Assembly (NCBI GenBank): GCA_937125395.1
Contig: CAKZLI010000053.1
Coordinates: 1-51,584, forward strand
From: an uncultured Glaciecola sp.
GTDB taxonomy: Bacteria > Pseudomonadota > Gammaproteobacteria > Enterobacterales > Alteromonadaceae
DNA: 51,584 nucleotides
Reading direction: 5' to 3'
Part shown: one piece after another, positions 19,322-28,489 of the stretch
Position numbering within the stretch: the first letter of the stretch is position 1
Layout of the letters: each line of letters begins with the position of its first letter
Notes under the pieces: model-generated
What the model saw: only the letters and a program-made list of their open reading frames with translations
Database searches by the model: none
What the model was told of the DNA's origin: nothing
Position numbers and translations under genes: made by a program

Positions 19322-21010
19322 ATGCGCGATTTTCGCCAACAGTTTCCGTTTTTTGCTAGTCAAGCTCCGTCAATTTATTTTGATAATGCGGCAACTACCC
19401 AAAAACCACAATGTGTAATTGATGCTATTGAACATGCCAATATCCATCAAAGTGCGAACGTACATCGTTCATCTTATCAACTCGCCGCGAGTGTCACCGA
19501 TGCTTATGAATCGGCAAGAGATGATGTAGCTCAATTAATTAATGCACCTAATACAAAACAGGTATTTTGGAGCAAAGGAGCGACGGAATCGTTAAACCTA
19601 TTGGCGCATGGATTAGGTGAGTTATGCCGAATAGAGCACGCATTATGGCAGGGTGATGAAATTATTATTCTTACCTCTGAGCATCATGCAAATATTTTAC
19701 CTTGGCAACAGTTAGTTAGCCGTTTATCACCAATGAAAAAATTACGCGTAACCCCTGTATCCCCGGATAGTAAAGGTAACTTTGATTACACTCAATTACG
19801 CGATGCAATCAGCGAACGAACCGCTATTGTTGCAATAGCGCACGTATCAAATGCCTTAGGATGCATCCATCCCATCGCTCAGATCACGCAATGGGCACAT
19901 CGGCATAATGCGTTGTGTATTGTTGATGGCACGCAAGCTGTTGCCCATATTCAAGTAGATGTACAAGCGCTGCAATGTGACGCTTATGTCGGCAGTAGTC
20001 ACAAAATGTTCGGTCCAACGGGTGTAGGCTTTGGCTATGCAACGCATGCCATTCTTGATGCATTACCACCATATCAAGTCGGTGGTGAGATGATTGAATA
20101 TGTGAGCTTTGATGAAGTGCGTTATCAATCTTATCCCTTAAAATTTGAAGCGGGTACACCAAATATTTCGGGTGTCATTGGCATGGGTGCGGCGGCGAGG
20201 TTTATTAAGCAACAGCAAACGACAATTCAAAGCATAGAAGATGAATTGCTGGAGTACCTTACGCAGCAGTTACAGTCATTGCCTGTAATTACCATTCTTG
20301 GTGATAATCATAATGAGCGGGTCAGTCTGTGTAGTTTGCTTATCGCTGGGGTGAGTCATTACGATATTCTGCGCTTGTTAGACGACCAGCATATCGCTGT
20401 GCGGGTAGGGCATCATTGTGCGATGCCATTAATGCAACACTTACACATTGACGGTACATTGCGTGTATCTTTGTGTGCCTATAATACGCGTGCTGAGATT
20501 GATGTGTTTATGACTAGTTTGCACCAGGCAATCATGACCCTAACAGCTTCATCTGAGCCTGCTGGAATAAATCGTATTTCACCACAGAGCCGTTTACACT
20601 CTGACTCTGACTCTCACTCTCAATCTGAGTCTCATGTTCAAACTACATTACCCTTAGCGCAAGCATTTCTTGGACTTACTGATTATAGTGCTAGTTTTAG
20701 ACAAATCATGCTCAGTGCCAAAGAATGCCCAATCTTGCAAGAAACAATGCGCACACCTCAATATCATGTTGCAGGGTGCGAGGTTGATGTTTGGCTTGCC
20801 AATCAAAATGGGCAGTTTGCGGCATTTACAACAAGCAAAATTATCAAAGGGTTACTCGCCATATTGCTAGAAAAAGCCAATCAATTGCCGGTCGAGGAGC
20901 GTCGTCAGTTTGATTTCGCTCAGTATTTAGCTACGTTGGGGATCAGTCATCATCTGAGTCAATCTCGGGTTGATGGTTTGACTGTTGTAATTGAGCAATT
21001 GTCTGTTTAG
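19322..21010 (+). CDS. cysteine desulfurase (CsdA/SufS type) fused to a SufE/CsdE domain
   Basis: 562 residues from ATG 19322; a TTG 18 nt upstream is less likely. Residues 1 to about 405 form a class V aminotransferase-like PLP desulfurase: PLP lysine Lys228 in GSSHKMFGPTG and sulfur-accepting Cys366 in RVGHHCAMPL. A Ser-alternating linker (residues 426-438, HSDSDSHSQSESH) follows. Residues about 445-562 form a SufE/CsdE domain with its acceptor cysteine Cys486 in VAGCEVDVWL. Family knowledge: sulfur passes from cysteine to the desulfurase and on to SufE or CsdE. Here donor and acceptor are on one chain. The last 68 nt overlap the convergent glycosyltransferase. Confidence 0.93.
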   Translation: MRDFRQQFPFFASQAPSIYFDNAATTQKPQCVIDAIEHANIHQSANVHRSSYQLAASVTDAYESARDDVAQLINAPNTKQVFWSKGATESLNLLAHGLGELCRIEHALWQGDEIIILTSEHHANILPWQQLVSRLSPMKKLRVTPVSPDSKGNFDYTQLRDAISERTAIVAIAHVSNALGCIHPIAQITQWAHRHNALCIVDGTQAVAHIQVDVQALQCDAYVGSSHKMFGPTGVGFGYATHAILDALPPYQVGGEMIEYVSFDEVRYQSYPLKFEAGTPNISGVIGMGAAARFIKQQQTTIQSIEDELLEYLTQQLQSLPVITILGDNHNERVSLCSLLIAGVSHYDILRLLDDQHIAVRVGHHCAMPLMQHLHIDGTLRVSLCAYNTRAEIDVFMTSLHQAIMTLTASSEPAGINRISPQSRLHSDSDSHSQSESHVQTTLPLAQAFLGLTDYSASFRQIMLSAKECPILQETMRTPQYHVAGCEVDVWLANQNGQFAAFTTSKIIKGLLAILLEKANQLPVEERRQFDFAQYLATLGISHHLSQSRVDGLTVVIEQLSV

Positions 21011-22325
21011 CCTCAATCCACTGCGACATATATTGTGTCGCTTTTAAAGATTGACGATTTAGTAGGTGTTGCCAAAAATCTGTTGCTCTATCACGCTCTC
21101 GGTTCATCAGCGCATCACTGATGCGATTAACAAGCGCGTACTGATGTGTCTGCCGGTCAAAATCACCGGCTAACAACGGCTGAATGTCATTTTGGGCGAC
21201 TTGCCACTGCGTTTGAGAGCTAAATAATGCAATGGCGACTTGCGCGAACTCCTCCGATAATGCACCGATAGTCTGTGGATTCATATTTTCGATCCCTTCA
21301 GCACCGATTGGCGAAGTCACACTGGGTGTACCTACTTGCATAGCATCAAATAACTTTCCTTTTAAACCCGCACCAAAACGCACCGGTGCCAAATTCACTC
21401 GCGCTTCTTGTAATACTTGTTGTGCGTCTTGTGCCCAGCCTTGTATATAAAATCCATGTTTAGGTTGATGAAATTGCTGGGCTTTAGCTGGTGTATATGC
21501 ACCATATACATGGCATTTAGCATGGGGCAGAGCCGTTTTGATTAACGGCCAAATATGCTTTGCGAGTATTTGGACCGCATCCCAATTAGGGGCATGCCGG
21601 TAGTTGCCGATAAATACAAAATCTTGACGTTGTTCATATGCTGGCCATTGTGTTATCTGCTCGTCTGAGAGAGGAGATATTAAAAAAGGGCAATAATGTA
21701 AGCGCTGCTCAGCGATGGGATAATTTGCCGTAAGATATTCCAGTTCTACACGTGAAATAATCAAACTGAGATCCATTCGCATAATACTCGCTATTTCACG
21801 CAACGCTAAATCATTATGCAAGCAACCCAATAAATGTGGGGGAGGCGAACTGCCATCGGGTAATTGTTGCCCCAGATGGTAGCATTGTAACGCCCGTATA
21901 TCTAATGACAAACTTGGGTCTTGATTGGTCAGTTGCTGGCGAATGTGTCGTAGTGAATGGATATCTTCTGTATCTAGCACACACAATGCATTTGGGCAGG
22001 CTTTACGTACTCGCCATGAAAATTGTTCTTCAATCATAAAACGGTCAAACAACACAATGTCAGGGGCTAACGCCGACACAAAATCATCAAACGATGATGC
22101 ATTTAACTCTATCGTGTGCGCTGTAATACTTAAGGCAGCTAAATCAATGGTGTGTTGTGCACTGTGCTCATCAGAATAGGGGCTCGCAGGGCTGGCAAAG
22201 TGACATTCAGCACCTGCGCGGTGTAATGTGTCGATTAAACTTAATAAATGCAAGCCTGCAGCAGAGCTTTTAGGCTCAGGCCATACAGTGCCGATGACTA
22301 ATAAACGTTGTGCTGATAATTTCAC
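20943..22325 (-). CDS. glycosyltransferase, GT4-like
   Basis: 460 residues starting at GTG 22325. The C-terminal half looks like a GT-B glycosyltransferase: FVFIGNYRHAPNWDAVQIL, HVYGAYTPAKAQ, then VNLAPVRFGAGLKGKLFDAMQVGTPSV, whose GxGLKGK and following Glu-rich loop (GAEGIE) match nucleotide-sugar-binding regions of the family. The N-terminal half starts RLLVIGTVWPEPKSSAAG, a typical Rossmann-like acceptor domain. Acceptor and sugar are unknown. It is a lone gene, with no polysaccharide cluster around it, and it has a charged tail (IDSDDD). Its final 68 nt lie over the 3' end of the desulfurase fusion. Confidence 0.82.
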   Translation of the reverse strand: MKLSAQRLLVIGTVWPEPKSSAAGLHLLSLIDTLHRAGAECHFASPASPYSDEHSAQHTIDLAALSITAHTIELNASSFDDFVSALAPDIVLFDRFMIEEQFSWRVRKACPNALCVLDTEDIHSLRHIRQQLTNQDPSLSLDIRALQCYHLGQQLPDGSSPPPHLLGCLHNDLALREIASIMRMDLSLIISRVELEYLTANYPIAEQRLHYCPFLISPLSDEQITQWPAYEQRQDFVFIGNYRHAPNWDAVQILAKHIWPLIKTALPHAKCHVYGAYTPAKAQQFHQPKHGFYIQGWAQDAQQVLQEARVNLAPVRFGAGLKGKLFDAMQVGTPSVTSPIGAEGIENMNPQTIGALSEEFAQVAIALFSSQTQWQVAQNDIQPLLAGDFDRQTHQYALVNRISDALMNRERDRATDFWQHLLNRQSLKATQYMSQWIEAKQTIAQLQQSNHQPEIDSDDD

Positions 22326-22403
22326 GACTAAGATTCATATTTGTTTGAATAAGTCGTATATTACCTTAGCTGATCGAATAATTATAATAAAATGAGAGGG
22401 TGT

Positions 22404-23474
22404 ATGCATATTGACCATGCGGTTGTGGGAGCCGGTCTAATTGGTGGCTATTTAACCGCTCACTTAGCTGAATTACCATTAGATTTATCACTGCTCGTGG
22501 TAGGACGTGCCTATGCACAAACTGATTTTACTGACAATTTATATCTATCTGATTACGAGAGTGCCAAACGTACGGTTGCAAGTGATCAAGTGATATTTAA
22601 AACTGAACTCAAGCATACTACATTCACTCCAGCCGCTTGTGTATGGCTAACCGTTAAATGTACAGCGATGGCTACCATCGCCGATCAAATTACACCATTA
22701 ATCGGTCCTGAAACGCTGATTATATGCTGTCAAAATGGGATTGGCAGCGAACACAACATTGTGCAGCAATATCCTGATAATGTGGTTATCCGTTGTATGT
22801 TTCCATTCAACGTGGTGCGTTTAGCACCTGGGCATTTTCATCGTGGATCATCAGGTACCGTTATGTTTGAACATGTCTCGGTAAGCAAGCCTACTATAGG
22901 CTTCGATGCGTTGGTGACTGTTATTGAACATTTGGCTAGGCAATCACACAGCACATTGCCGATTGCATGGTGTGATGATATGGATGGACTGTTGTGGGCT
23001 AAGTGCCAGGTAAATTTAACCAACAGTGTCAATGCACTTGCCAATTTGAGCCTAAAGGAAACCCTTATGGACAGAGGGTATCGTCGTATTATTGCCACCA
23101 TGATGCGTGAGCATTTAGCTGTGTGCGCTGCACAAGGTATTGTATTACCCAAGATCACAAAAGTCAGTGCAGTCTTGATCCCCAGCATACTAAGTCTGCC
23201 CAATTGGTTATTTCCCTATATTGCCAAATCAATGGTTGCGATTGACCCGCATGCCAAACTATCCATGTGGTGGGATATTGAGCATGGTCGCCCCACAGAG
23301 ATTGACTATATCAATGGGGCAACAATTCGTGCAGGTAAATTACATCATATTGACACACCAATGAATAACCGGGTGTACAACGCCATTAAATCACTTGAAC
23401 TTGCAGAACAACGTTATGCAGTTGATGCTGACTTATTGGCCACTGATGCGTCGGATTTCGCAGCGGGTAGTTAA
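22404..23474 (+). CDS. 2-dehydropantoate 2-reductase-like (ketopantoate reductase family)
   Basis: 356 residues from ATG 22404, which has GAGAGGG just upstream; an ATG at 22392 is also in frame. The N-terminal Rossmann motif HAVVGAGLIGGYLTAHLA binds NADPH. LIICCQNGIGSEHN and the WAKCQVNLTNSVNALANLSL stretch, with the catalytic Lys, are family hallmarks. The enzyme reduces ketopantoate to pantoate in coenzyme A synthesis. Paralogues with other substrates are common, and no panB or panC lies nearby, so the precise role is unproven. Next gene on the same strand is the HDOD protein, 83 nt on. Confidence 0.82.
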   Translation: MHIDHAVVGAGLIGGYLTAHLAELPLDLSLLVVGRAYAQTDFTDNLYLSDYESAKRTVASDQVIFKTELKHTTFTPAACVWLTVKCTAMATIADQITPLIGPETLIICCQNGIGSEHNIVQQYPDNVVIRCMFPFNVVRLAPGHFHRGSSGTVMFEHVSVSKPTIGFDALVTVIEHLARQSHSTLPIAWCDDMDGLLWAKCQVNLTNSVNALANLSLKETLMDRGYRRIIATMMREHLAVCAAQGIVLPKITKVSAVLIPSILSLPNWLFPYIAKSMVAIDPHAKLSMWWDIEHGRPTEIDYINGATIRAGKLHHIDTPMNNRVYNAIKSLELAEQRYAVDADLLATDASDFAAGS

Positions 23475-23557
23475 TTTATCAAGGTACGTGCAAAACCGTT
23501 GATTGTGTCCTATACCATAGGGATATAAACAACATATAACTCACGGATTTTGTAATT

Positions 23558-24406
23558 ATGATAAAAGCGATTGAATACGCTGCCTTTGCATCGGATGCAT
23601 TTGTATTGCCTGCTGCGGTGATCAAGATTCAATCATTGCTGAAAGATGACACATCCTCAATGGAGGACTTTGCCGACGTAGTAACCTTAGACCCACTGTT
23701 AGCTGCGCATTTGTTGAAGTTGGTTAATTCGCCAATGTACCATCTCAGAAGTCCGATTGACTCTGTTGCCCGTGCTATTAAAATTTTAGGCACCAAAGCA
23801 GTGTATGACTTATCAATAGGCTATGGGGTAAGCGCTGCCTTTTCGCAACTGGATACCAATACCATTGACCTTGAGCGATTTTGGCAATATTCAGTACGCA
23901 CGGCGTTATTTGCAAAATACTGGGCCGAAAAACTCGCATTGCATGAACCTGAGCGTTTTTTTATTGCCGGGTTATTGCATAATATAGGTGAGCTTGTGGT
24001 GGTGCGTAAATCCCCTGAGACGGCATTATCTTGTACGCGTTTTGGTATTGAGCAACAACCTTGGGAAAAACAAGTTGATGTCATGGGTTATACCTATAAA
24101 GACGTCACGGAACGATTACTTGCAGCGTGGGGGATCCCTCAAGGCATTATTGATGCGATTAAACCCATTCATGAATCAGCCCAAACCATTGGGTCAATAG
24201 ACAGTAAAGTCATGCAACTAGCTTACCATCAAGCTTTACTAGAATCTTACCCGTTATTTGTCGATGACATTACTGAGTTGCCAGAGCAATACGCTTTTTC
24301 ATTGGGGATAAGTGCCAGAGGACTAGACGATTCTATCGAACATAATCGATATCGCTTGTTAGCAATCAGTAGCTTGTTTAGTCCTAACGTTTGTCCTGTT
24401 GGTTAA
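23558..24406 (+). CDS. HDOD domain protein
   Basis: A 282-residue stand-alone HDOD domain, the HD-related output domain found in signalling proteins. Typical elements: VVTLDPLLAAHLLKLVNSPMYHL near residues 42-64, ARAIKILGTKAVYDL, and FFIAGLLHNIGELVV at about 130-145. The HN in place of the HD pair suggests loss of the metal-dependent phosphohydrolase activity, as usual in HDOD proteins. Roles in related proteins include chemotaxis, c-di-GMP output and stress, but nothing here tells which. It converges with the thioesterase, overlapping by 4 nt. Confidence 0.88.
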   Translation: MIKAIEYAAFASDAFVLPAAVIKIQSLLKDDTSSMEDFADVVTLDPLLAAHLLKLVNSPMYHLRSPIDSVARAIKILGTKAVYDLSIGYGVSAAFSQLDTNTIDLERFWQYSVRTALFAKYWAEKLALHEPERFFIAGLLHNIGELVVVRKSPETALSCTRFGIEQQPWEKQVDVMGYTYKDVTERLLAAWGIPQGIIDAIKPIHESAQTIGSIDSKVMQLAYHQALLESYPLFVDDITELPEQYAFSLGISARGLDDSIEHNRYRLLAISSLFSPNVCPVG

Positions 24407-25206
24407 TCAAATACACCAACTCGTTGACGGCTTATTGCAATAAGTTGGCCGCTTTCATCCCATACATTTGCTTCGGTGATCCCATATCCATCTTGCGCAT
24501 GGCGGGTGATATCATGATACGCAAACCAGGCATTCGGTGCATAATTCACGTCTGTCGTCAAAAATTCCACATTCCAATTAATCGTGCTCGCCGGAGCCGG
24601 CCATTTTAATAGTTGAATCAGTGTGGGCGGGAAGGCATCCATTAAACAGATTAAACTGACCATATTAAATTGTGTTTGTGGTTGCTTAAACTTAAACCAA
24701 CCACTGTAGTGGGAGGTTTTTTTACCTGTAAACGGAATACCGCCATCTTGGATAGATAAATCAAACTGACGTAAAAATTTGGGCGTGACTTTGGGTATAT
24801 TAGGAATAAACGTGCGTTTTGAAGGCATAGTAAAGTCATGTAAATCGCAATTAGGTACAGTGACCTTAGATTCACGACTTTTGGCAAAGCATGCTTGGAG
24901 CACGACACAATTCTTTCCGTTTTGTTCTGCCATTGCCATTAATTGGGACACGTTGCGACCAACTCGTAATTCAACATGCTTGATAATGAAGGGTTCATCG
25001 CATAATAAAGGACCTACAAAATTCACATTTAACGTACGAATAGGGCGCTCATCTTCTATCGTGGCCTGTAAGCTAGCAAATAATACCGCGCTCGATATAC
25101 CGCCATATACACTGCGACCTTGCGACCAGGATTTGTCGATTTGAACGTGAGCTAAATCTCCCGCCATGTGCGCGTGAGTTTGGGCAATGATGTCATCAAA
25201 ATTCAT
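24403..25206 (-). CDS. acyl-CoA thioesterase family protein (TesB-like double hotdog)
   Basis: 267 residues with two hotdog repeats. The first half has the helix and strands around KSWSQGRSVYGGISSAVLFAS and IRTLNVNFVGPLLCDEPF. The second has WFKFKQPQTQFNMVSLICLMDAFPPTL and the closing GYGITEANVWDESGQLIAISRQRVGVF, a standard thioesterase ending. Such enzymes hydrolyse acyl-CoA thioesters. Length and pattern fit the TesB/4HBT_3 group. The exact acyl chain is unknown. Leucine-degradation and fatty-acid genes lie several kilobases further on, but not in one transcript with it. Confidence 0.83.
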   Translation of the reverse strand: MNFDDIIAQTHAHMAGDLAHVQIDKSWSQGRSVYGGISSAVLFASLQATIEDERPIRTLNVNFVGPLLCDEPFIIKHVELRVGRNVSQLMAMAEQNGKNCVVLQACFAKSRESKVTVPNCDLHDFTMPSKRTFIPNIPKVTPKFLRQFDLSIQDGGIPFTGKKTSHYSGWFKFKQPQTQFNMVSLICLMDAFPPTLIQLLKWPAPASTINWNVEFLTTDVNYAPNAWFAYHDITRHAQDGYGITEANVWDESGQLIAISRQRVGVFD

Positions 25207-25386
25207 GTGAAGGTCCTTAACTGGTCAGATCACTATTATCAGTATATCTTATTGAAAATGCAAACAACATTGATAGTTTCAGATGAATTAGATCTCGTTA
25301 TTCATTCAGCTAATAGTTGTCAATTTGTTAGCGATATTGGTGTTTGCCAGTCAAAGGGATAAACTAATCAATATCTTGATTGATGG

Positions 25387-26199
25387 ATGACAGAGTATTT
25401 AGTGACAACAGTAAATTTTGCCCATGCCAATGGTTTTCCTGCGCCTGCCTATCAGCGTTTTTTTGATATGCTACGACAGAACTCAACTGAAGCTGTACGG
25501 GTGATTGCAAAACACCAATATGCACACGATCCTGAGTATCCATTAGTCAATAACTGGACTCATCAAGTTGACGAATTACTTGATTTTATTCGCAATAGCA
25601 GTGATGAGCCTATTGTTGGGGTTGGACACAGTTTTGGTGCTGTTATTACTTACTTAGCAGCATGTCGAGCGCCTGAATTATTCAAAGGCGTTGTTTTGTG
25701 TGACCCGCCATTACTTACCGGTTTGGGCGGACGAGTATTCGCCAAGTTAAAGCACACTCCACTCATAGACCGAATTACACCAGCTGGCCGGACGCGCAAT
25801 CGTAAACAAAAATGGGATATACAAGATGATGTGTCTGCGTATTTTGCAAGCAAGCGGTTGTTTAAAGGGTTTCCTGCTGAATCAATCGATGATTATGTGT
25901 CTAGTGCGACACAGGTGATAGACAGTCAACGACAGTTAAGTTATGCCGTTGACGTTGAAGTGAATATTTTTAAGACGATACCGACCAATTTACATGATTA
26001 TTATGGTCAATGTACCGTCCCAGGGTTACTCATTACTGGTGCACAAACAAATGTCACGTTAGAGATGTTTGTGAAGCCTTTTTTGCAGGGTAACCCACAC
26101 TTTGCCAGAGAAGTGATTCAAGGTACGCATATGTTTGTCTTTGAAGAACCGCACAAAACGGCCGAAAAAATTAACACATTTATACAACAGTTAGGTTAA
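25387..26199 (+). CDS. alpha/beta hydrolase
   Basis: A 270-residue alpha/beta hydrolase fold protein. [17 protein letters not shown] forms the oxyanion-side HG-like loop, GVGHSFGA (about residues 78-85) is the nucleophile elbow with catalytic Ser, and [11 protein letters not shown] near the C-terminus carries the catalytic His. The substrate cannot be told. Another ATG starts 4 nt upstream in a different frame. The ribosome site at 25387 is weak. The 3' end overlaps glgC, which runs the other way, by 9 nt. Confidence 0.85.
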   Translation: MTEYLVTTVNFAHANGFPAPAYQRFFDMLRQNSTEAVRVIAKHQYAHDPEYPLVNNWTHQVDELLDFIRNSSDEPIVGVGHSFGAVITYLAACRAPELFKGVVLCDPPLLTGLGGRVFAKLKHTPLIDRITPAGRTRNRKQKWDIQDDVSAYFASKRLFKGFPAESIDDYVSSATQVIDSQRQLSYAVDVEVNIFKTIPTNLHDYYGQCTVPGLLITGAQTNVTLEMFVKPFLQGNPHFAREVIQGTHMFVFEEPHKTAEKINTFIQQLG

Positions 26200-27444
26200 T
26201 GCATTCAGCATGTGCGGCGTAACTAACACAACTCCCGCGCTTGATACCCGAAAGCCTCTAGCACGGTCTTGGTCATGATCGACGCCAATCTGCATTCCAT
26301 CTGGTATATTACACCCCCGGTCTAACACGGCTTTTTTGATAGTGCAGTGGCGACCAACCTCAACATTAGGAAGCATCACAGCTTCTTCGATATAGGAATA
26401 AGAATGCACTCGTACATTAGAAAAACACAAACTGCGTTTTAATAATGATCCGGATATAATACAACCACCTGATACAACGGAATTGATAGCTTGTCCACGA
26501 CGTTCATCATCATCCCAGACAAACTTAGCCGGCGGTAACTGTTCTTGGTAGGTCCAAATAGGCCATTCTTCATCATATAAATTAAGAGCCGGCACCGGTT
26601 CAACTAATTCCATGTTCGCTTCCCAAAAGCTATCAATCGTTCCTACATCTCGCCAATAATTGTTCTTTTCACCTAAACCAAACTCAAAGGCATTGACAGA
26701 ATGTTCCTTAATGATCGCAGGAATAATATCTTTACCAAAATCACGTTGCGAATTTTCGGTATGTTTATCTTTTTCTAATTGTTCGAATAAAAACTCGGTA
26801 TCAAAAATATAATTACCCATTGACGCCAAACAATTCTCAGGGTCGCCATCAAGCGGAGCAGGGACCTCTGGTTTTTCAGTGAAACTCGTGACGGCATTAT
26901 TCTCATCAACGGCCATTACACCAAATGCACCAGCCGCTTCTGAACAAGGCACCCGCATGCAAGAAACTGTCATTTTGGCACCAGACTCAACGTGTTTTGC
27001 GAGCATGTTGCCATAATCCATTCGGTAAATATGATCACCGGATAATATCATGACGTATTTAGGGAGCTCATCGCGAATAATATCAATATTTTGGTACACG
27101 GCATCGGCAGTACCTTGATACCAGTCATCTGATGCACGCTGTGAAGCGGGTAAAATCTCGATCGATTCACCGAGTTCTTTTTTAAAATGTCCCCAACCTC
27201 GGACAACATGTCGAATTAAAGAGTGTGATTTATATTGAGATAAAATACCGACTCTACGAATACCAGAGTTGATACAATTGGACAGTGGAAAATCAATGAT
27301 TCTGAATTTTCCACCAAAATAAACGGCAGGCTTTGCACGCCATTGAGTTAACTCATGAAGACGTGAACCACGACCACCTGCAAGTATCAATGCATAGGTA
27401 TCGCGAGTTAAATTACTAATATATCTAGGGCTATTGTTTGGCAT
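26191..27444 (-). CDS. glgC: glucose-1-phosphate adenylyltransferase
   Basis: 417 residues from ATG 27444 ([12 protein letters not shown]), preceded by AAGGA; longer readings upstream lack a ribosome site. The nucleotide-binding loop AGGRGSRL is at residues 22-29, followed by [40 protein letters not shown] and the [19 protein letters not shown] region. A C-terminal left-handed beta-helix completes the fold. It makes ADP-glucose, the committed step of glycogen synthesis, and is normally activated by fructose-1,6-bisphosphate. It stands alone: glgA and glgB are not in the window. Confidence 0.96.
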   Translation of the reverse strand: MPNNSPRYISNLTRDTYALILAGGRGSRLHELTQWRAKPAVYFGGKFRIIDFPLSNCINSGIRRVGILSQYKSHSLIRHVVRGWGHFKKELGESIEILPASQRASDDWYQGTADAVYQNIDIIRDELPKYVMILSGDHIYRMDYGNMLAKHVESGAKMTVSCMRVPCSEAAGAFGVMAVDENNAVTSFTEKPEVPAPLDGDPENCLASMGNYIFDTEFLFEQLEKDKHTENSQRDFGKDIIPAIIKEHSVNAFEFGLGEKNNYWRDVGTIDSFWEANMELVEPVPALNLYDEEWPIWTYQEQLPPAKFVWDDDERRGQAINSVVSGGCIISGSLLKRSLCFSNVRVHSYSYIEEAVMLPNVEVGRHCTIKKAVLDRGCNIPDGMQIGVDHDQDRARGFRVSSAGVVLVTPHMLNALT

Positions 27445-27490
27445 AACGAAATCCTTGTCTTGCAAATAAACAGTACGTAATTTGAAGTGT

Positions 27491-27518
27491 ATAATATTTC
27501 GACAGTTGTTACTACCAA
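27491..27518 (-). promoter_or_regulatory. candidate glgC promoter
   Basis: On the minus strand TTGGTA (27518-27513) and TATTAT (27496-27491) are separated by a 16-nt spacer, a fair sigma-70-type pair about 47 nt before the glgC start codon. It was called from sequence match only. Confidence 0.42.
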
Positions 27519-27577
27519 GGATTATCAACTATTAGATCTTTCTTAAATATTAATAAGTTACTCCTGATCGGTAACGT

Positions 27578-28480
27578 TTAACATAGCGCTCGGTTGACGT
27601 TAGAGGCTGGCGTTATGTTCAATGTGTTTGTTATTTGTTGACCAGCATGGATTAGTTTTGGTAAATCAATTCCAGTAGAGATACCCATTCCATGGAGCAT
27701 ATACACAAGGTCTTCTGTTGCCAAATTACCACTCGCTCCAGTCGCATATGGACATCCACCTAAGCCTGCGACAGCACTATCGATATTGGTTATACCCAAT
27801 TGGAGGGCGATCAATACATTAGCTAGCGCTTGACCATAGGTGTTGTGAAAATGCACAGCGAGGTGTTTGACAGGAATATGTAGCAGCAGTGTTTCAAGCA
27901 TGCGTTGCGTTTGTAATGGTGTACCTACGCCAATGGTATCGCCTAATGATATTTCGTAACACCCTAATCGATAGAGTTCGCGCGCAACATAGAGAACATT
28001 TTCTAGCGGAACATCACCCTCATATGGACAGCCTAAAACGGTTGATACATAACCTCTAACCGGAATGTTATGCTGTTTGGCTAGGGCAATCACAGGCGTA
28101 AAACGTGCGATACTTTCGGCAATGCTGCAATTGATATTTTTTTGTGAAAACCCTTCAGATGCGGCACCAAATACAGCAACTTCATCAATGCCACTAGCGA
28201 TGGCATCCTCTAAGCCTCGAAGATTAGGGGTTAAAGCACTGTATATGACATTGGGATGTTTTGGCGAGTGGGTTAATTGTGACACTAATGCTGCTGAATC
28301 AGCCATCTGCGGCACCCATTTAGCAGAGACAAAACTACCGACTTCGATGCGTCGACAGCCTGCAGCAACCAGATCATGGATAAGCGTTAATTTGTCATCG
28401 ACATGAATGCTGGTGGCTTCATTTTGTAAGCCATCTCTAGGGCCGACTTCAATAATCGATACGTGTTTGGGGTAGGGCAT
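27578..28480 (-). CDS. liuE: hydroxymethylglutaryl-CoA lyase
   Basis: 300 residues from ATG 28480, which sits a better distance from AAGGAG than the ATG at 28483. It is a TIM-barrel lyase: IIEVGPRDGLQNE near the N-terminus, metal-binding HFHNTYGQ, and the GLGGCPYATGASGNLATED signature with the catalytic cysteine. It splits HMG-CoA into acetoacetate and acetyl-CoA, the last step of leucine degradation. Final gene of the liu operon; it starts 9 nt after the stop of the biotin-carboxylase gene. Confidence 0.96.
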   Translation of the reverse strand: MPYPKHVSIIEVGPRDGLQNEATSIHVDDKLTLIHDLVAAGCRRIEVGSFVSAKWVPQMADSAALVSQLTHSPKHPNVIYSALTPNLRGLEDAIASGIDEVAVFGAASEGFSQKNINCSIAESIARFTPVIALAKQHNIPVRGYVSTVLGCPYEGDVPLENVLYVARELYRLGCYEISLGDTIGVGTPLQTQRMLETLLLHIPVKHLAVHFHNTYGQALANVLIALQLGITNIDSAVAGLGGCPYATGASGNLATEDLVYMLHGMGISTGIDLPKLIHAGQQITNTLNITPASNVNRALC

Positions 28481-28489
28481 CATTACTCC

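Noticed and set aside
25258..25362. Small frame MQTTLIVSDELDL... in the gap between the thioesterase and the hydrolase
   Set aside because: It has no ribosome site and no recognisable feature, and the gap is more simply a promoter region for the two divergent genes.
28065..28406. 113-codon plus-strand frame inside the HMG-CoA lyase gene
   Set aside because: It is a shadow of a conserved gene with no ribosome site or recognisable domain.
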